DNA from: Paracoccaceae bacterium
GTDB taxonomy: Bacteria; Pseudomonadota; Alphaproteobacteria; Rhodobacterales; Rhodobacteraceae
Reading direction: 5' to 3'
DNA length: 64,000 nucleotides
Assembly (NCBI GenBank): GCA_028284705.1
Contig: JANQRE010000050.1
Coordinates: 23,201 to 87,200, forward strand
Shown here: in pieces, positions 17,422 through 26,305 of the stretch
Numbering within the stretch: position 1 is the stretch's first letter
Layout: every line of letters begins with the position of its first letter
Made by a program: the position numbers and the translations under genes
Notes under the pieces: generated by a model
The model's input: only the letters and a program-made list of their open reading frames with translations
Database searches by the model: none
What the model was told of the DNA's origin: nothing

Positions 17422-18470
17422 CGTCGCTGAAAGACCAGCTTATCGCTCAGATCACGGCGCAGGGGCCGATTTCGCTCGCTGAATATATGCAGGTGTGCCT
17501 GTTTCACCCGTCCCTTGGCTATTACGCGACCCGCGATCCGCTGGGTGTGGAGGGCGATTTCACCACCGCGCCCGAGATCAGTCAGATGTTTGGGGAACTG
17601 CTGGGCCTCTGTCTGGCGCAAACCTGGTTGGATCAGGGGCGACCCGACGGTGCCGTCTTTGCAGAGCTTGGACCGGGTCGTGGCACGTTGATGCGGGATG
17701 CGCTGCGTGCGGCGGGTTCGGTTGTGGGAGATATCCCGGTGCATCTGGTCGAGGCGAGCCCCGCCTTGCGGAAGGTGCAGGCGGAGACATTGGGCGCGGC
17801 CGAGGTGACCTGGCACGATCATGCGGCTCAGTTGCCGGAGGTGCCGCTATTCCTCATCGCCAACGAATTCTTCGACGCACTGCCAATCCGGCAATTCCGG
17901 CGGGGGGAGACCGGGTGGTTCGAGCGGCAGGTTGGGGCCGGTGAGGGCAGGTTGCATCTCGGTGAAGCACCGGAGACCGGGTTTGAGGCCTTGGCGCATC
18001 GGCTGGGCGATACCGAGCCGGGGCAGGTTGTGGAGCTTCGTGCCTCCGCCGGACCGATCATCGAGGCGCTGTCAGAGAAGATCGCGCGTTGCGGCGGGGC
18101 GGCGATCCTCATCGATTATGGCGACTGGCGCTCGCGGGGCGACACGTTCCAAGCGGTGAAAGGTCATGAACCGGTTGATCCGTTCGGCGAACCCGGGAAT
18201 GCGGACCTCACGGCGCATGTGGATTTCGAGGCGCTGGCGGCAGCATCTTCCTGCGCAACCGCCGGGATGACCCCGCAAGGCGTCTTTCTGGAGCGGCTCG
18301 GCATCACCGCGCGGGCAAATGCTCTTGCGCAAGGTCTCACCGGTGACGCGCTTCAGGCGCATATTGCGGCACATCGGCGCTTGACCCACCCCGATGCGAT
18401 GGGACACCTTTTCAAGGCAATTGCGCTCTATCCAGAGGCTGCCCCTCCACCACCGGGATTTGATGAGTGA
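17418..18470 (+). CDS. SAM-dependent methyltransferase, MidA/NDUFAF7 family
   Basis: 350-residue class I methyltransferase. The family N-terminus [26 protein letters not shown] is followed by [15 protein letters not shown] and the SAM-binding [12 protein letters not shown]. In mitochondria the family methylates an arginine of complex I subunit NDUFS2. A similar role in bacteria is inferred, not shown. It overlaps lgt (ATGA) and pgeF (GTGA), so the three genes are translationally coupled. Confidence 0.87.
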   Translation: MTSLKDQLIAQITAQGPISLAEYMQVCLFHPSLGYYATRDPLGVEGDFTTAPEISQMFGELLGLCLAQTWLDQGRPDGAVFAELGPGRGTLMRDALRAAGSVVGDIPVHLVEASPALRKVQAETLGAAEVTWHDHAAQLPEVPLFLIANEFFDALPIRQFRRGETGWFERQVGAGEGRLHLGEAPETGFEALAHRLGDTEPGQVVELRASAGPIIEALSEKIARCGGAAILIDYGDWRSRGDTFQAVKGHEPVDPFGEPGNADLTAHVDFEALAAASSCATAGMTPQGVFLERLGITARANALAQGLTGDALQAHIAAHRRLTHPDAMGHLFKAIALYPEAAPPPPGFDE

Positions 18471-19219
18471 CGCTGGAAATCCTCACCTCCGACGCTTTGG
18501 GTGACATTCGCCATGGGTTTTTCACCCGGCGCGGCGGAGCGTCTTCGGGCGTATTCGAGGGCTTGAACTGCGGGCTTGGCTCCAGCGATCAGCGTGAGAT
18601 TGTCGAGACCAATCGCGCGCGTGTGGCGGAGGCGATGGAGGTTGTACCTGATCATCTGGTGACCATCTATCAGCACCATTCGGCGGATGTGCTAACGCTG
18701 AGCGACCCGCCGCGGGACAACCCGAAGGCCGATGCGATGGTAACCAAGACCCCAGGGCTTGCGCTGGGCGTGCTCACTGCGGATTGCCAGCCGATCCTGT
18801 TTGCCGACCGCGATGCTGGCGTGATTGCCGCGGCGCATGCGGGTTGGGGCGGGGCCATCGCGGGGATTTTGGAGAACACCGTTGAGGCGATGGTGGTCGC
18901 GGGGGCAACCCGGGAGAACATTCAGGCGGTCATCGGACCCTGCATCAGCCAGGCCAATTATGAAGTGGGTCCGGAGTTCTTTGACCGTTTCATGGATGAA
19001 GACCCGGAGAGCGCGCGGTTCTTTGCCAATGGTCAGGGGGATCGGCTGCAGTTCGATCTGCCGGGCTTCGGGCTGCATCGCTTGCGCGCCGCAGGGGTCG
19101 AGGCCGAGTGGACGCGGCATTGTACCTATGCCGATCCGGACCGGTTTTATTCCTATCGGCGCTCGGTTCATAACAAAGACCCCGATTACGGGCGTCTGAT
19201 CGCGACAATCCGGCTCTGA
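18467..19219 (+). CDS. pgeF: Peptidoglycan editing factor / multicopper oxidase-like (YfiH, LACC1) family
   Basis: 250 residues of the DUF152 family. The metal-ligand motifs are TADCQPILF and AAHAGWGGAIAGIL, with a later GPCISQANYEVG segment. Members act on purine nucleosides, and in E. coli on misincorporated peptidoglycan precursors. Translation starts at GTG 18467, overlapping the midA stop as GTGA. Confidence 0.88.
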   Translation: MTLEILTSDALGDIRHGFFTRRGGASSGVFEGLNCGLGSSDQREIVETNRARVAEAMEVVPDHLVTIYQHHSADVLTLSDPPRDNPKADAMVTKTPGLALGVLTADCQPILFADRDAGVIAAAHAGWGGAIAGILENTVEAMVVAGATRENIQAVIGPCISQANYEVGPEFFDRFMDEDPESARFFANGQGDRLQFDLPGFGLHRLRAAGVEAEWTRHCTYADPDRFYSYRRSVHNKDPDYGRLIATIRL

Positions 19220-19272
19220 TTCACTCCGCTGTTTCGCGATCTGTGACAATGGCGGGGCAACCCGCGCCTGAT

Positions 19273-19294
19273 TGCTGCCCGAATTGAGGCAGCA
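19273..19294 (+). terminator. Hairpin downstream of pgeF
   Basis: TGCTGCC (19273-19279) pairs with GGCAGCA (19288-19294) across an 8-nt loop, about 50 nt after the pgeF stop. No T run follows, so this is only a possible transcript end. The rest of 19220-19504 holds no gene I can support. Confidence 0.35.
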
Positions 19295-19504
19295 CCCCCC
19301 TCAAAACATGGGAAAATGCACCGTTTCAGCCGCCTTATTCGAGCGTGACATTTTTCAGAAAATTTTTCGCAAAGTCATTCTGATGCCCGATTGGCGGGCG
19401 ATACCTATTCCTGCCTCAACGCGGGGCACGAATTTTGCCGCGACCCGGGAAACGCAAGCGACTGAAGGCTGCAGGGCCGGCACTTGATTGGTGGAGTGAA
19501 CGTG

Positions 19505-19645
19505 ATGAAGAAGAACAACCGCTGGATGAAATGGGTTCTGGCCGAAAGCGCGAAGACGGATGTGGCGATGCCATGGACGCGTGTCGCCAAGGTCGAACGC
19601 AAGACCCGCCGTTCCGTCACGCTTCCGCGCGCCAAAACAGCTTGA
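19505..19645 (+). CDS. 46-residue basic small protein
   Basis: Reads MKKNNRWMKWVLAESAKTD, then VAMPWTRVAKVERKTRRSV, ending LPRAKTA. GGAG lies 8 nt before the ATG, and a strong terminator follows at 19689. Short Lys/Arg/Trp proteins with a WMKSVL...PWTRG pattern recur in Rhodobacteraceae as far as I recall. The Trp residues and strong positive charge suggest nucleic-acid or membrane contact, but function is unknown. Confidence 0.6.
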   Translation: MKKNNRWMKWVLAESAKTDVAMPWTRVAKVERKTRRSVTLPRAKTA

Positions 19646-19688
19646 TCCCGGCCCCTCCTCTCTGGGCTTGATGGATCATTTGGCAGAG

Positions 19689-19722
19689 GGGCCACCGCAT
19701 CCCCCGCGGTGGGCCTTTTTTA
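19689..19722 (+). terminator. Intrinsic terminator after the small protein gene
   Basis: GGGCCACCGC is followed by a CCCC-containing loop, then GCGGTGGGCC and a run of six T. The T run reaches the stop codon of the convergent TPR-sulfotransferase gene. Confidence 0.8.
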
Positions 19723-21384
19723 TTCCGGGAGTGTTCCGCCGAGTTCGAGATAACGGTCGATGAACGGTTTCATATCGGCCTCATAACGTTTCCACGCTCC
19801 GACAGAGGAGGAGTAGAGAGGGCGGCGCACCTGCTCGGACGACAGCGTATCGACGCGCCGCTTGTTTTGATGAAAGTTGAGACAGGCATCCTGCCATTCA
19901 AGCCCAGCGTAAGAGACAAGTTGACGCGCAACGGGCTCAAGGTCCTCGACCAAGTCCTCATAGCGAATTTCCATGAAACTTTCTGGCCTGTGTTCGCGCC
20001 AAAAGGCGATTTGATCCTCGGCCAGACGGATGAACGTGCCGATGTCGCCTAGATCATTGGAGTATCGATGCTTGCCCTCTTCAAAGTGGTTTTTGAAGAT
20101 CGATAACGCATTGTCGCGCGGGTCACGGCGCACAAGGATGATCCGGCAGTCAGGCAGCGCAGTGGCAATGAGACCAAGAAGTGTAAAGGTCGTGATCGAT
20201 TTATCCGTCACCACAGGGGCGTCAGGAAATCGGACCTCCAGATCGCTGCGATAGGCCTCTCCCGCTTGCCTCAGACTCGCCAGACGTTCTTCGAAAGGCG
20301 CGTCTTTGAGATCCAGAGTTTGCGTCATATGCGGACCAAGAAGGCCGAGTTCGCCACCCCCCACCACGTCGGTATGTGAGGATATGATCTGTTCCACCAG
20401 CGTCGTGCCCGAGCGTGGCAGCCCGGTGACAAAAACCGCTCTGGGCTTTTTTTCAAATGAGCCCACATCATCGCGCATGTCCTGATGAAGTTGGCGGATC
20501 GTCTCGATCGAAGCGCGCTCGATATTTGCATCGAAGGGGAAACGGCTTTTGATACTACCAGTTGCCATTCTGAGGTATTCGAACACCTGGTCGTGCTGGC
20601 CTGTATCTTCCATCGCTTTAGCAAGCGCATGGCCAAGATGACCAAGCGAACGATCAGACTTCGATTTTCGCCTCAACAAACGCTTCATATCCGCAATTAT
20701 CGGATCATCGGGGGCAACTTTGGCGATCGACGTATAGGTCTTGTAATGTGCGCCTTCCTGTGGAGCAGCAGTGATCGCGCGTTCGATTGTTTCAATCGCG
20801 GCGTCAGTTTCGCCAGTACTGCGAAGCAGTTCTGCCTTCTTCGACAAGGCGAGATCGTCGTTTGTATCCAGATCTATTGCGGCATCAAACTCGGCGAGTG
20901 CCATATCCGTTTCTCCGCGCTTGGCCAGAAGCTCGCCGAGCCGGATATGAGCGCGCGGGATCTTGATACCGGCGTTGATCGCCTCGCGGAAAAGGGCTGC
21001 GCTCCGCTTCGGATCGTCCGCACTGGCGAGCGCCTGGAAATAGGTCAGATTGGGTCCAAGCCCTTTGATCCCATCGGCCCGTTTCAAGAGTGCTTTCAGA
21101 TTTTCTAGTCGCGGATGGAGTGACGCCAGTCGGAGGTATTCGAGCCAAATCGCAGGCTCTAGAGGTTTCAACTTTAAGGCTTGCTCAAATGCCGCCGCCG
21201 CCTCTGCTGCCCGGCCTTGCCGGGTCAAAATCACGCCAAGGTTGAAATGCACTTCCGCCAGTTGCGGGCGTGCCTTGAGAATACGTTGATAGCCCTTGAC
21301 AGCATCAGCAAATTGCCCGGCCTCCTGCGCCGCACGTGCACGTGCGAAGGTCTTTTTGATCTGATTGGGCGTCATTGTGGCCAT
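19720..21384 (-). CDS. TPR-repeat sulfotransferase
   Basis: 554 residues. The N-terminal half (about 10-230) is built of tetratricopeptide repeats, for example AEVHFNLGVILTRQGRAAEA and AHIRLGELLAKRGETDMAL. The C-terminal half is a PAPS-dependent sulfotransferase. It has the 5'-phosphosulfate loop GLPRSGTTLVEQIISSH (about 319-335) and the 3'-phosphate motif RIILVRRDPRDNALSIFKNHF. No signal peptide is present. Bacterial TPR-sulfotransferases are common but mostly uncharacterised; the acceptor could be a polysaccharide, protein or small molecule. Confidence 0.85.
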   Translation of the reverse strand: MATMTPNQIKKTFARARAAQEAGQFADAVKGYQRILKARPQLAEVHFNLGVILTRQGRAAEAAAAFEQALKLKPLEPAIWLEYLRLASLHPRLENLKALLKRADGIKGLGPNLTYFQALASADDPKRSAALFREAINAGIKIPRAHIRLGELLAKRGETDMALAEFDAAIDLDTNDDLALSKKAELLRSTGETDAAIETIERAITAAPQEGAHYKTYTSIAKVAPDDPIIADMKRLLRRKSKSDRSLGHLGHALAKAMEDTGQHDQVFEYLRMATGSIKSRFPFDANIERASIETIRQLHQDMRDDVGSFEKKPRAVFVTGLPRSGTTLVEQIISSHTDVVGGGELGLLGPHMTQTLDLKDAPFEERLASLRQAGEAYRSDLEVRFPDAPVVTDKSITTFTLLGLIATALPDCRIILVRRDPRDNALSIFKNHFEEGKHRYSNDLGDIGTFIRLAEDQIAFWREHRPESFMEIRYEDLVEDLEPVARQLVSYAGLEWQDACLNFHQNKRRVDTLSSEQVRRPLYSSSVGAWKRYEADMKPFIDRYLELGGTLPE

Positions 21385-21416
21385 GACGCCTCTCTATACA
21401 GAAGCGGCCCGCGCCG

Positions 21417-22202
21417 TCACCCCGTTTCGGCCAGCAGCATCGTGGCCTCGGTGCGCGGGGTGCGCCGCCAGACAGGGATATGAGCATCGAGATCGCGGCG
21501 TTTGCGGGCCGGGCCCTCGACAGAAACCACGCGTCGTTGACCTCGCAAGGCCTTCGGCAATTCTTCGGGCATCGTATCGAGGCCGCGCACGTCATGTTCG
21601 AATTCGGGCTCGCGCAGGAACCGGTAGAGCACATCGAGTACCCGGATCGGATCGGAGAGAAACCGCGCATGATCTATCAGCAGGACACGTTCCGCATCCG
21701 GGCCGTTCAGCGCCATGTGGATATGGGCGAGCGGCCCGCCGATGGGGCCGTCATCAGCCATGAGTTCCGCAGGCGTCAGCGCATTGCCACTGTCACTGGC
21801 CATCTCTGCGGCGACGGTGACCGGATCGCGCACCATGAAAATGAAGCGGGAGAGCGGGAAGAGGTTCGAGAGCTGACCGACGCGCGCCATCCAGTCGGTG
21901 TTGTTGTCAAAGACCACGGAATCGAGCGGGCGCTTGTGATGCACGGATTCCAGGACGTTGCGCAGCAAAGCGGCGCGGCAATCGGGCTCCAGCCCGTGCA
22001 TTGCGGAGGAGGCGGTGTCGAACAGGTCCAGCATTTCGCTGAAAATCCGCTGCGCAGGGGTATCCGTGCGCGCGACAAAGCGGGGGTTCTGCGCCAGCAC
22101 CATCGCAAGGCGATCGGCGCCTGCTGTCGGCATGCCCGCGATGAAATGAAATCGCGTCACACCCATGACTCGGAGGATTTTCTCTCCGCTCAAGAGTTCC
22201 AT
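21417..22202 (-). CDS. Sulfotransferase-like protein with a divergent P-loop
   Basis: 261 residues from ATG 22202 (MELLSGEKILRVMG); a GTG at 22238 or the ATG at 22166 are alternatives. The N-terminal RFHFIAGMPTAGADRL sits where sulfotransferases have GxPRSGTT, but the Arg-Ser-Gly-Thr core is replaced by Thr-Ala-Gly-Ala. FIFMVRDPVTVAAEMASD corresponds to the 3'-phosphate motif. Late region ILIYQ-like LLIDHARFLSDPIRVLDVLYRFL also fits the fold. It lies 32 nt before the TPR-sulfotransferase on the same strand, so the pair is probably an operon. Confidence 0.65.
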   Translation of the reverse strand: MELLSGEKILRVMGVTRFHFIAGMPTAGADRLAMVLAQNPRFVARTDTPAQRIFSEMLDLFDTASSAMHGLEPDCRAALLRNVLESVHHKRPLDSVVFDNNTDWMARVGQLSNLFPLSRFIFMVRDPVTVAAEMASDSGNALTPAELMADDGPIGGPLAHIHMALNGPDAERVLLIDHARFLSDPIRVLDVLYRFLREPEFEHDVRGLDTMPEELPKALRGQRRVVSVEGPARKRRDLDAHIPVWRRTPRTEATMLLAETG

Positions 22203-22478
22203 TACCCGCCTCGATGTTCTTGTTCTTTTGCCCGTCACTTTGCCAGAGCGATTCGCGTCTGTCTATTCGAGCCACGGTCAGAATTGTGGCAGCGTCGCCT
22301 AAATGACGCGAAACAATTGCGAAATCACTAATCGATTGACCACAAACGGAAAACGATTGCCCCCATTTCTTTGACTTTGAGGCCGGAAGACGTCGATTGT
22401 TGGCGCAAGTTCAGTGACCGCTTGTTTGGGATCGTGGGGACCTCTGCAGTCAAGCTTTCGACCGAAGGGAAGAGACGC

Positions 22479-23276
22479 ATGACATACCCCATGGATGCCC
22501 AGCAGCATCGATCCCAGAGCGGTGATCTCATTTCCAAGTCGCGTGTGACGCGTGTGCCTCAACGGGGACCTCTGCCCCGGACACGCAATCTTTCGCGCCC
22601 GTATAACGTCGCCTGGCTCACCTCCGCCGGGGATGTTGCGTATGACACGATTGTGGCCCCCTCTGTTCCGGTGATCGAAAGCGCCTGCGCCAATCTGGCG
22701 CGCGGGGCGCTGGTATCGACCACGGATGGGCCGGTCGCTGTCGAAGATCTTGTTCCTGGTATGGATGTTTTGACCTCCGAGTATGGTCCTCTGCCTCTGA
22801 AATGGGTCGGCTCTTACGAGATGTCGCCCCGGGACGCCCAAACCTCTGATCGTGGGCGTTTGTTTCGTGTGACTGCCGACAGTTTCGGTCTTGGGAAACC
22901 TGCCCAGGACCTGCTGCTTGCGCCGCGCGCCCATATCCTCATGCGCCACGCTGCCTGTCAGGCGCTGTTTGGCGTGGATCAGGCCTTCGGGCCGATCCGC
23001 GCCTTTGAGGATGGCACCAGCGTGATTTCCGTGACCCCGATGTCGGCTGTGACGGTCTTCAACCTGGCCTTTGACAATCAGGCGACGATCCTCGCCAATG
23101 GTGTGGAACTGGAGAGCTTCCATCCCGGCCCGCATGCGGAGACGCTTCTGGATGACGAGATGCTCTATTCGCTGCTGCGTCTCTTCCCGCATGTACGCAC
23201 TCTGGATGCGTTCGGCCCGCAGATGATCGACCGGCTGACAAGTTTCGAAGTGCGCACGCTGCGCGGCGAGGGCTGA
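22479..23276 (+). CDS. Hint-domain (hedgehog/intein-type) protein
   Basis: 265 residues. After a basic N-terminal region, the Hint-like module begins at about residue 80 with ARGALVSTTDGPVAVEDLVPGMDVLTSEYG. It continues through LKWVGSY, the LLLAPRAHILMRH segment and VFNLAFDNQATILANGVELES. ATG 22479 is chosen because GAAGGGA precedes it. The Cys normally at the start of a self-cleaving Hint module is not directly before GALVST; the nearest is six residues upstream. Self-processing is therefore uncertain. Rhodobacteraceae carry many such proteins of unknown role. Confidence 0.75.
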   Translation: MTYPMDAQQHRSQSGDLISKSRVTRVPQRGPLPRTRNLSRPYNVAWLTSAGDVAYDTIVAPSVPVIESACANLARGALVSTTDGPVAVEDLVPGMDVLTSEYGPLPLKWVGSYEMSPRDAQTSDRGRLFRVTADSFGLGKPAQDLLLAPRAHILMRHAACQALFGVDQAFGPIRAFEDGTSVISVTPMSAVTVFNLAFDNQATILANGVELESFHPGPHAETLLDDEMLYSLLRLFPHVRTLDAFGPQMIDRLTSFEVRTLRGEG

Positions 23277-23278
23277 GC

Positions 23279-23866
23279 CTAGCGTTTCACCAGTGCCGAT
23301 TGTGCAAGCTGCGTCACCATCGTGATGTAGCTGTCTTGCGACCAACCGCACTCCTGTCTGAGCAGTTCCCAATTTCGCACCGAGAGTAGCGTCCAGAGAA
23401 GATCGGTCGCGTCCTTCTCGGCGATGTCGGGGTTCAGTGTGCCGTCCTTGGCCAAGGCGCCTACGGCTGCGGCACAGCCCTCCCGCATGGCGGCCATGCG
23501 ATCTGCCCAGGCACCCCGCGCTTCCTCATCGCTGTCTTGCATTGCCATCAGCGCCTTTGCGACGCCGTAAATCTTCGGGATGTAATTGCCCCAGACATCG
23601 ATCCAGACGGCCAGCCGTTCCTGACCCGTCTTTGCCGCGCGGGTCGGGGCAAGGCGGGCCTGCACGTCATAAACCTCATCGAGATATTTCGTCGTGGCGA
23701 TCAGCAATTCCGCCCGGTTCGGGAAATGCAGATAGAGTGCCTGCCGGCTGATCTGCGCAGCTTTTGCGATGTCGGACATGCGCACGGCGCTGCCCTCTCC
23801 GCTCTCCAGCAATTTCCAGGTGGCTTTCAGGATGCGATCTCGGGTTGGATTCTTTGCGCTTGACAT
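23279..23866 (-). CDS. TetR/AcrR-family transcriptional repressor
   Basis: 195 residues with an N-terminal HTH (TRDRILKATWKLLESGEG, then RMSDIAKAAQISRQALYLHFPNRAELL) and a helical ligand-binding domain. It is divergent from an NAD(P)-binding protein gene and a DUF1772 gene. Three near-identical 15-bp palindromes occupy the 83-bp spacer and overlap its own start codon. This strongly suggests it represses both itself and those genes. The inducer is unknown. Confidence 0.88.
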   Translation of the reverse strand: MSSAKNPTRDRILKATWKLLESGEGSAVRMSDIAKAAQISRQALYLHFPNRAELLIATTKYLDEVYDVQARLAPTRAAKTGQERLAVWIDVWGNYIPKIYGVAKALMAMQDSDEEARGAWADRMAAMREGCAAAVGALAKDGTLNPDIAEKDATDLLWTLLSVRNWELLRQECGWSQDSYITMVTQLAQSALVKR

Positions 23867-23916
23867 GATGTCAATTTGCCGATTATTGACACGGTGTCAA
23901 CTTTACACGGTGTCAA
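23860..23916. promoter_or_regulatory. Three TetR-type operators
   Basis: TTGACATGATGTCAA (23860-23874), TTGACACGGTGTCAA (23886-23900) and TTTACACGGTGTCAA (23902-23916) share the form TTGACAY-G-RTGTCAA. The first covers the start codon of the TetR gene. The other two lie 34-64 bp before the start of the divergent gene. Confidence 0.8.
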
Positions 23917-23949
23917 GTGACGCCGAGAAACCCTGAAAGGAGTATCAAA

Positions 23950-24579
23950 ATGAAAGTCATCGTCTTTGGAGCCACCGGAACTATCGGCCATCTGGCCGTG
24001 GAGAACCTGCTTGCCGCGGGCCATGAGGTCACCGCCTTCGCGCGCTCACCCGAGAGACTGGAGCTGACCTCCGACAAGCTGCGGCGTGTCGCCGGTGACG
24101 CGCTGGTCGCACAGGATGTGGCAAGTGCCATCAAGGGTCATGACGCGGTCATCGTCACGCTCGGCGCCGGCGCATCCCGCAAGAGCGTGATCCGCTCTGT
24201 CGGCACCAGAAATGTCATCGCCGGGATGAAACAGCACAGCGTGAAGCGGCTGATCTGCCAGTCCACGCTTGGCGCCCATGAAAGCTGGTCGAACCTCAAT
24301 TTCTTCTGGAAGCGCATCATGTTCGGCGCGCTGCTGCGTCCGGTCTTCAAGGATTACGAGCTGCAGGAAGAGCTGGTGCGCGCCAGCGGTCTCGACTGGA
24401 CCATCGTGCGCCCTGCCGCCTTCACCGACGGTCCCGCGACCGGCGGCTACAAGGTCGGGTTCGGTCCGCAAGAGCGTGATCTGACCCTGAAAATCTCGCG
24501 CGCCGATATCGCCGCGTTTCTGTCGCGTCAGCTCAGCGATCTGACCTTCCTCAACCGCGCCGTGGGCATTTCCCACTGA
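23950..24579 (+). CDS. NAD(P)H-binding SDR-like protein (NmrA/YwnB type)
   Basis: 209 residues starting MKVIVFGATGTIGHLAVENLLAAGHEV, the atypical-SDR nucleotide-binding GxxGxxG. ATG 23950 has AAAGGAG 7 nt upstream. The conserved WTIVRPAAFTDGP segment matches the NAD(P)H-binding (NAD_binding_10) family of redox sensors or reductases. It begins the short operon opposite the TetR gene and is probably derepressed by the same signal as the DUF1772 gene behind it. Confidence 0.83.
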   Translation: MKVIVFGATGTIGHLAVENLLAAGHEVTAFARSPERLELTSDKLRRVAGDALVAQDVASAIKGHDAVIVTLGAGASRKSVIRSVGTRNVIAGMKQHSVKRLICQSTLGAHESWSNLNFFWKRIMFGALLRPVFKDYELQEELVRASGLDWTIVRPAAFTDGPATGGYKVGFGPQERDLTLKISRADIAAFLSRQLSDLTFLNRAVGISH

Positions 24580-24604
24580 CGCCGGTGCGACAGGAGTAAA
24601 TCAA

Positions 24605-25102
24605 ATGTCCGACATCACAATGCTCTCCCTGCTTGCCGGATCGACCCTGGTCATGGGTCTCATCGCGGGAGTGTTCTTCACCTTTTCCGATTTCGTGATG
24701 CGCTCCTTCACCGCCGCCTCCGAGGCCACCGGCGCCGAGGCCATGCAGTCGATCAACCGGGTGATCTACCGCTCGGGCTTCATGGTGATCCTGCTCGGCA
24801 TGGTTCCGGTTTCGGCGCTTTTGTCAGTGATCGCCCATCTGGGACTGCCCGCGCCTGTGGCTCTCGCCGTGCATCTGGGCACCGGCGCCTACCTGCTTGG
24901 CATGTTCGCGGTGACGGTCTTTGGCAATGTGCCGATGAACAACCGCCTTGATGCGCTCTCGCTGACAGATGGGTCGGCGCAAAGCTACTGGACGACCTAC
25001 CGGGTCCGTTGGACCGGTCTGAACCACATTCGGACTGCCGCGACGATCATGGCCACCGCCTGTTACGGAGTTGCTGCCTTACGTTGGGCGATTGTCCTCT
25101 GA
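24605..25102 (+). CDS. DUF1772 (anthrone oxygenase-like) membrane protein
   Basis: 165 residues with four predicted membrane segments. It starts MSDITMLSLLAGSTLVMG and carries the family-type GVFFTFSDFVMRSF and the late VPMNNRLDAL and WTTYRVRWTGLNHIRT segments. CAGGAG precedes the ATG. DUF1772 includes anthrone oxygenases, but bacterial members are mostly unassigned. It is the last gene of the TetR-controlled pair, 25 nt after the SDR-like gene. Confidence 0.82.
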   Translation: MSDITMLSLLAGSTLVMGLIAGVFFTFSDFVMRSFTAASEATGAEAMQSINRVIYRSGFMVILLGMVPVSALLSVIAHLGLPAPVALAVHLGTGAYLLGMFAVTVFGNVPMNNRLDALSLTDGSAQSYWTTYRVRWTGLNHIRTAATIMATACYGVAALRWAIVL

Positions 25103-25110
25103 TCCGCCGC

Positions 25111-25145
25111 AAAAAAGGCCCGCCGAAACCGGCGGGCCTTCTTCT
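25111..25145. terminator. Bidirectional intrinsic terminator
   Basis: A-rich start, then AAGGCCCGCCG, loop AAA, and CCGGCGGGCCTT followed by CTTCT. It lies between two convergent operons (DUF1772 on + and the BMP binding protein on -) and can serve both. Confidence 0.85.
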
Positions 25146-25162
25146 ATCTTGTGGCCTCCGCC

Positions 25163-26269
25163 TTACTGCGGAATGTCGCCGGTGATACCTTCGATATAGA
25201 ACTTCATGCCAGCCAGCGTGCCGTCATCGGCCACTTCACCATCGGCCAGCCATGCAGAGCCGTCCTGCTTGTTGATTGGCCCAGTGAACGGGTGATAGGT
25301 GCCCGCAGTGATTGCCGCGATCATCTCGTTCACCTCAGCCTGAACGTCAGCCGGGATCACGTCGGTCATCTCACCGATGACAACTTCACCCTCGGGCATG
25401 CCCGCCCAGCTGGCGCCTTGCTCCCAGGTGCCGTCCATCACCGCTTTCACCCGCTTGATGTAGTACGGGTTCCAGTTGTCGATGATCGAGGCGACGCGCG
25501 GTCCGGGTGTGCCGTCATCGTTGGTCATGAAGCCCGCCATGTCGGAGGCCTGACCGAAGCCGATCACCTTGCCGCCTTCCTTGGCCGCTTCCGCCAGCGG
25601 CGCAGTGGAGTCGGTATGGGCAGTGATGACGTCAACGCCCTGGTCAATCATGGCACGGGCCGCGTCGGCCTCTTTTGCGGGGTCAAACCAGGTGTACACC
25701 CAGGTCACGACCAGCTCGACATCCGGGTTCGCCTTTTTCGCGTGATGGAAGTAGCTGTTGATGCCCTGGATCACTTCCGGGATCGGGAAAGAGGCGATGT
25801 AGCCGATCTTGTTGGTCTTGGTCATGCGGCCCGCGATGTGGCCCACTACGGCGCGGCCTTCATAGAAGCGGGCGTCGTAAGTGGAGACATTTGGGTGCTC
25901 GCGTTTGTAGCCTGTCGCGTGCTCGAACTTGATGTCCGGGAACTTGGCAGCCACCGCGTTGGTCGCATCCATGTAGCCGAAGGATGTGGTGAAGATGATG
26001 TTGCAGCCGGACAGTGCCATCTGGGTCAGAACCCGCTCGGCATCGGCGCCTTCCGGCACGGATTCCTGATACGCGATCTCGACCTTGTCGCCAAACTCTT
26101 CCTGCACGGCCAGGGCACCCTGATGGTGCTGATAGGTCCAGCCGCCGTCGCCGATTGGGCCGACATAGACAAAGCAGGCCTTGGTTTTCTCGTGACCGTC
26201 GGCCATGGCCGCCCCGGTCAGTGCCATCGACGCAGCAGCGGCGGTGGCGAGCAGTGTTCTTCTTAGCAT
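25163..26269 (-). CDS. BMP-family ABC transporter substrate-binding protein (purine/nucleoside)
   Basis: 368 residues. The signal peptide MLRRTLLATAAAASMALTGAAMA has no clear lipobox. The PnrA/BMP fold is visible: ACFVYVGPIGDGGWTYQHHQG, SGCNIIFTTSFGYMDA, KIGYIASFPIPEVIQGINSY and GVDVITAHTDSTAP. BMP proteins bind nucleosides or related purines in the periplasm. It is the last gene of the operon that starts with xdhA, which supports a purine ligand. Confidence 0.88.
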   Translation of the reverse strand: MLRRTLLATAAAASMALTGAAMADGHEKTKACFVYVGPIGDGGWTYQHHQGALAVQEEFGDKVEIAYQESVPEGADAERVLTQMALSGCNIIFTTSFGYMDATNAVAAKFPDIKFEHATGYKREHPNVSTYDARFYEGRAVVGHIAGRMTKTNKIGYIASFPIPEVIQGINSYFHHAKKANPDVELVVTWVYTWFDPAKEADAARAMIDQGVDVITAHTDSTAPLAEAAKEGGKVIGFGQASDMAGFMTNDDGTPGPRVASIIDNWNPYYIKRVKAVMDGTWEQGASWAGMPEGEVVIGEMTDVIPADVQAEVNEMIAAITAGTYHPFTGPINKQDGSAWLADGEVADDGTLAGMKFYIEGITGDIPQ

Positions 26270-26305
26270 TAGATTCTCCCCTAGGTGATGAGCGATTTAT
26301 ACGCC

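Noticed and set aside
22479..23276. Intein
   Set aside because: There are no host-protein halves, no endonuclease region and no splice-junction residues; it is a free-standing Hint protein.
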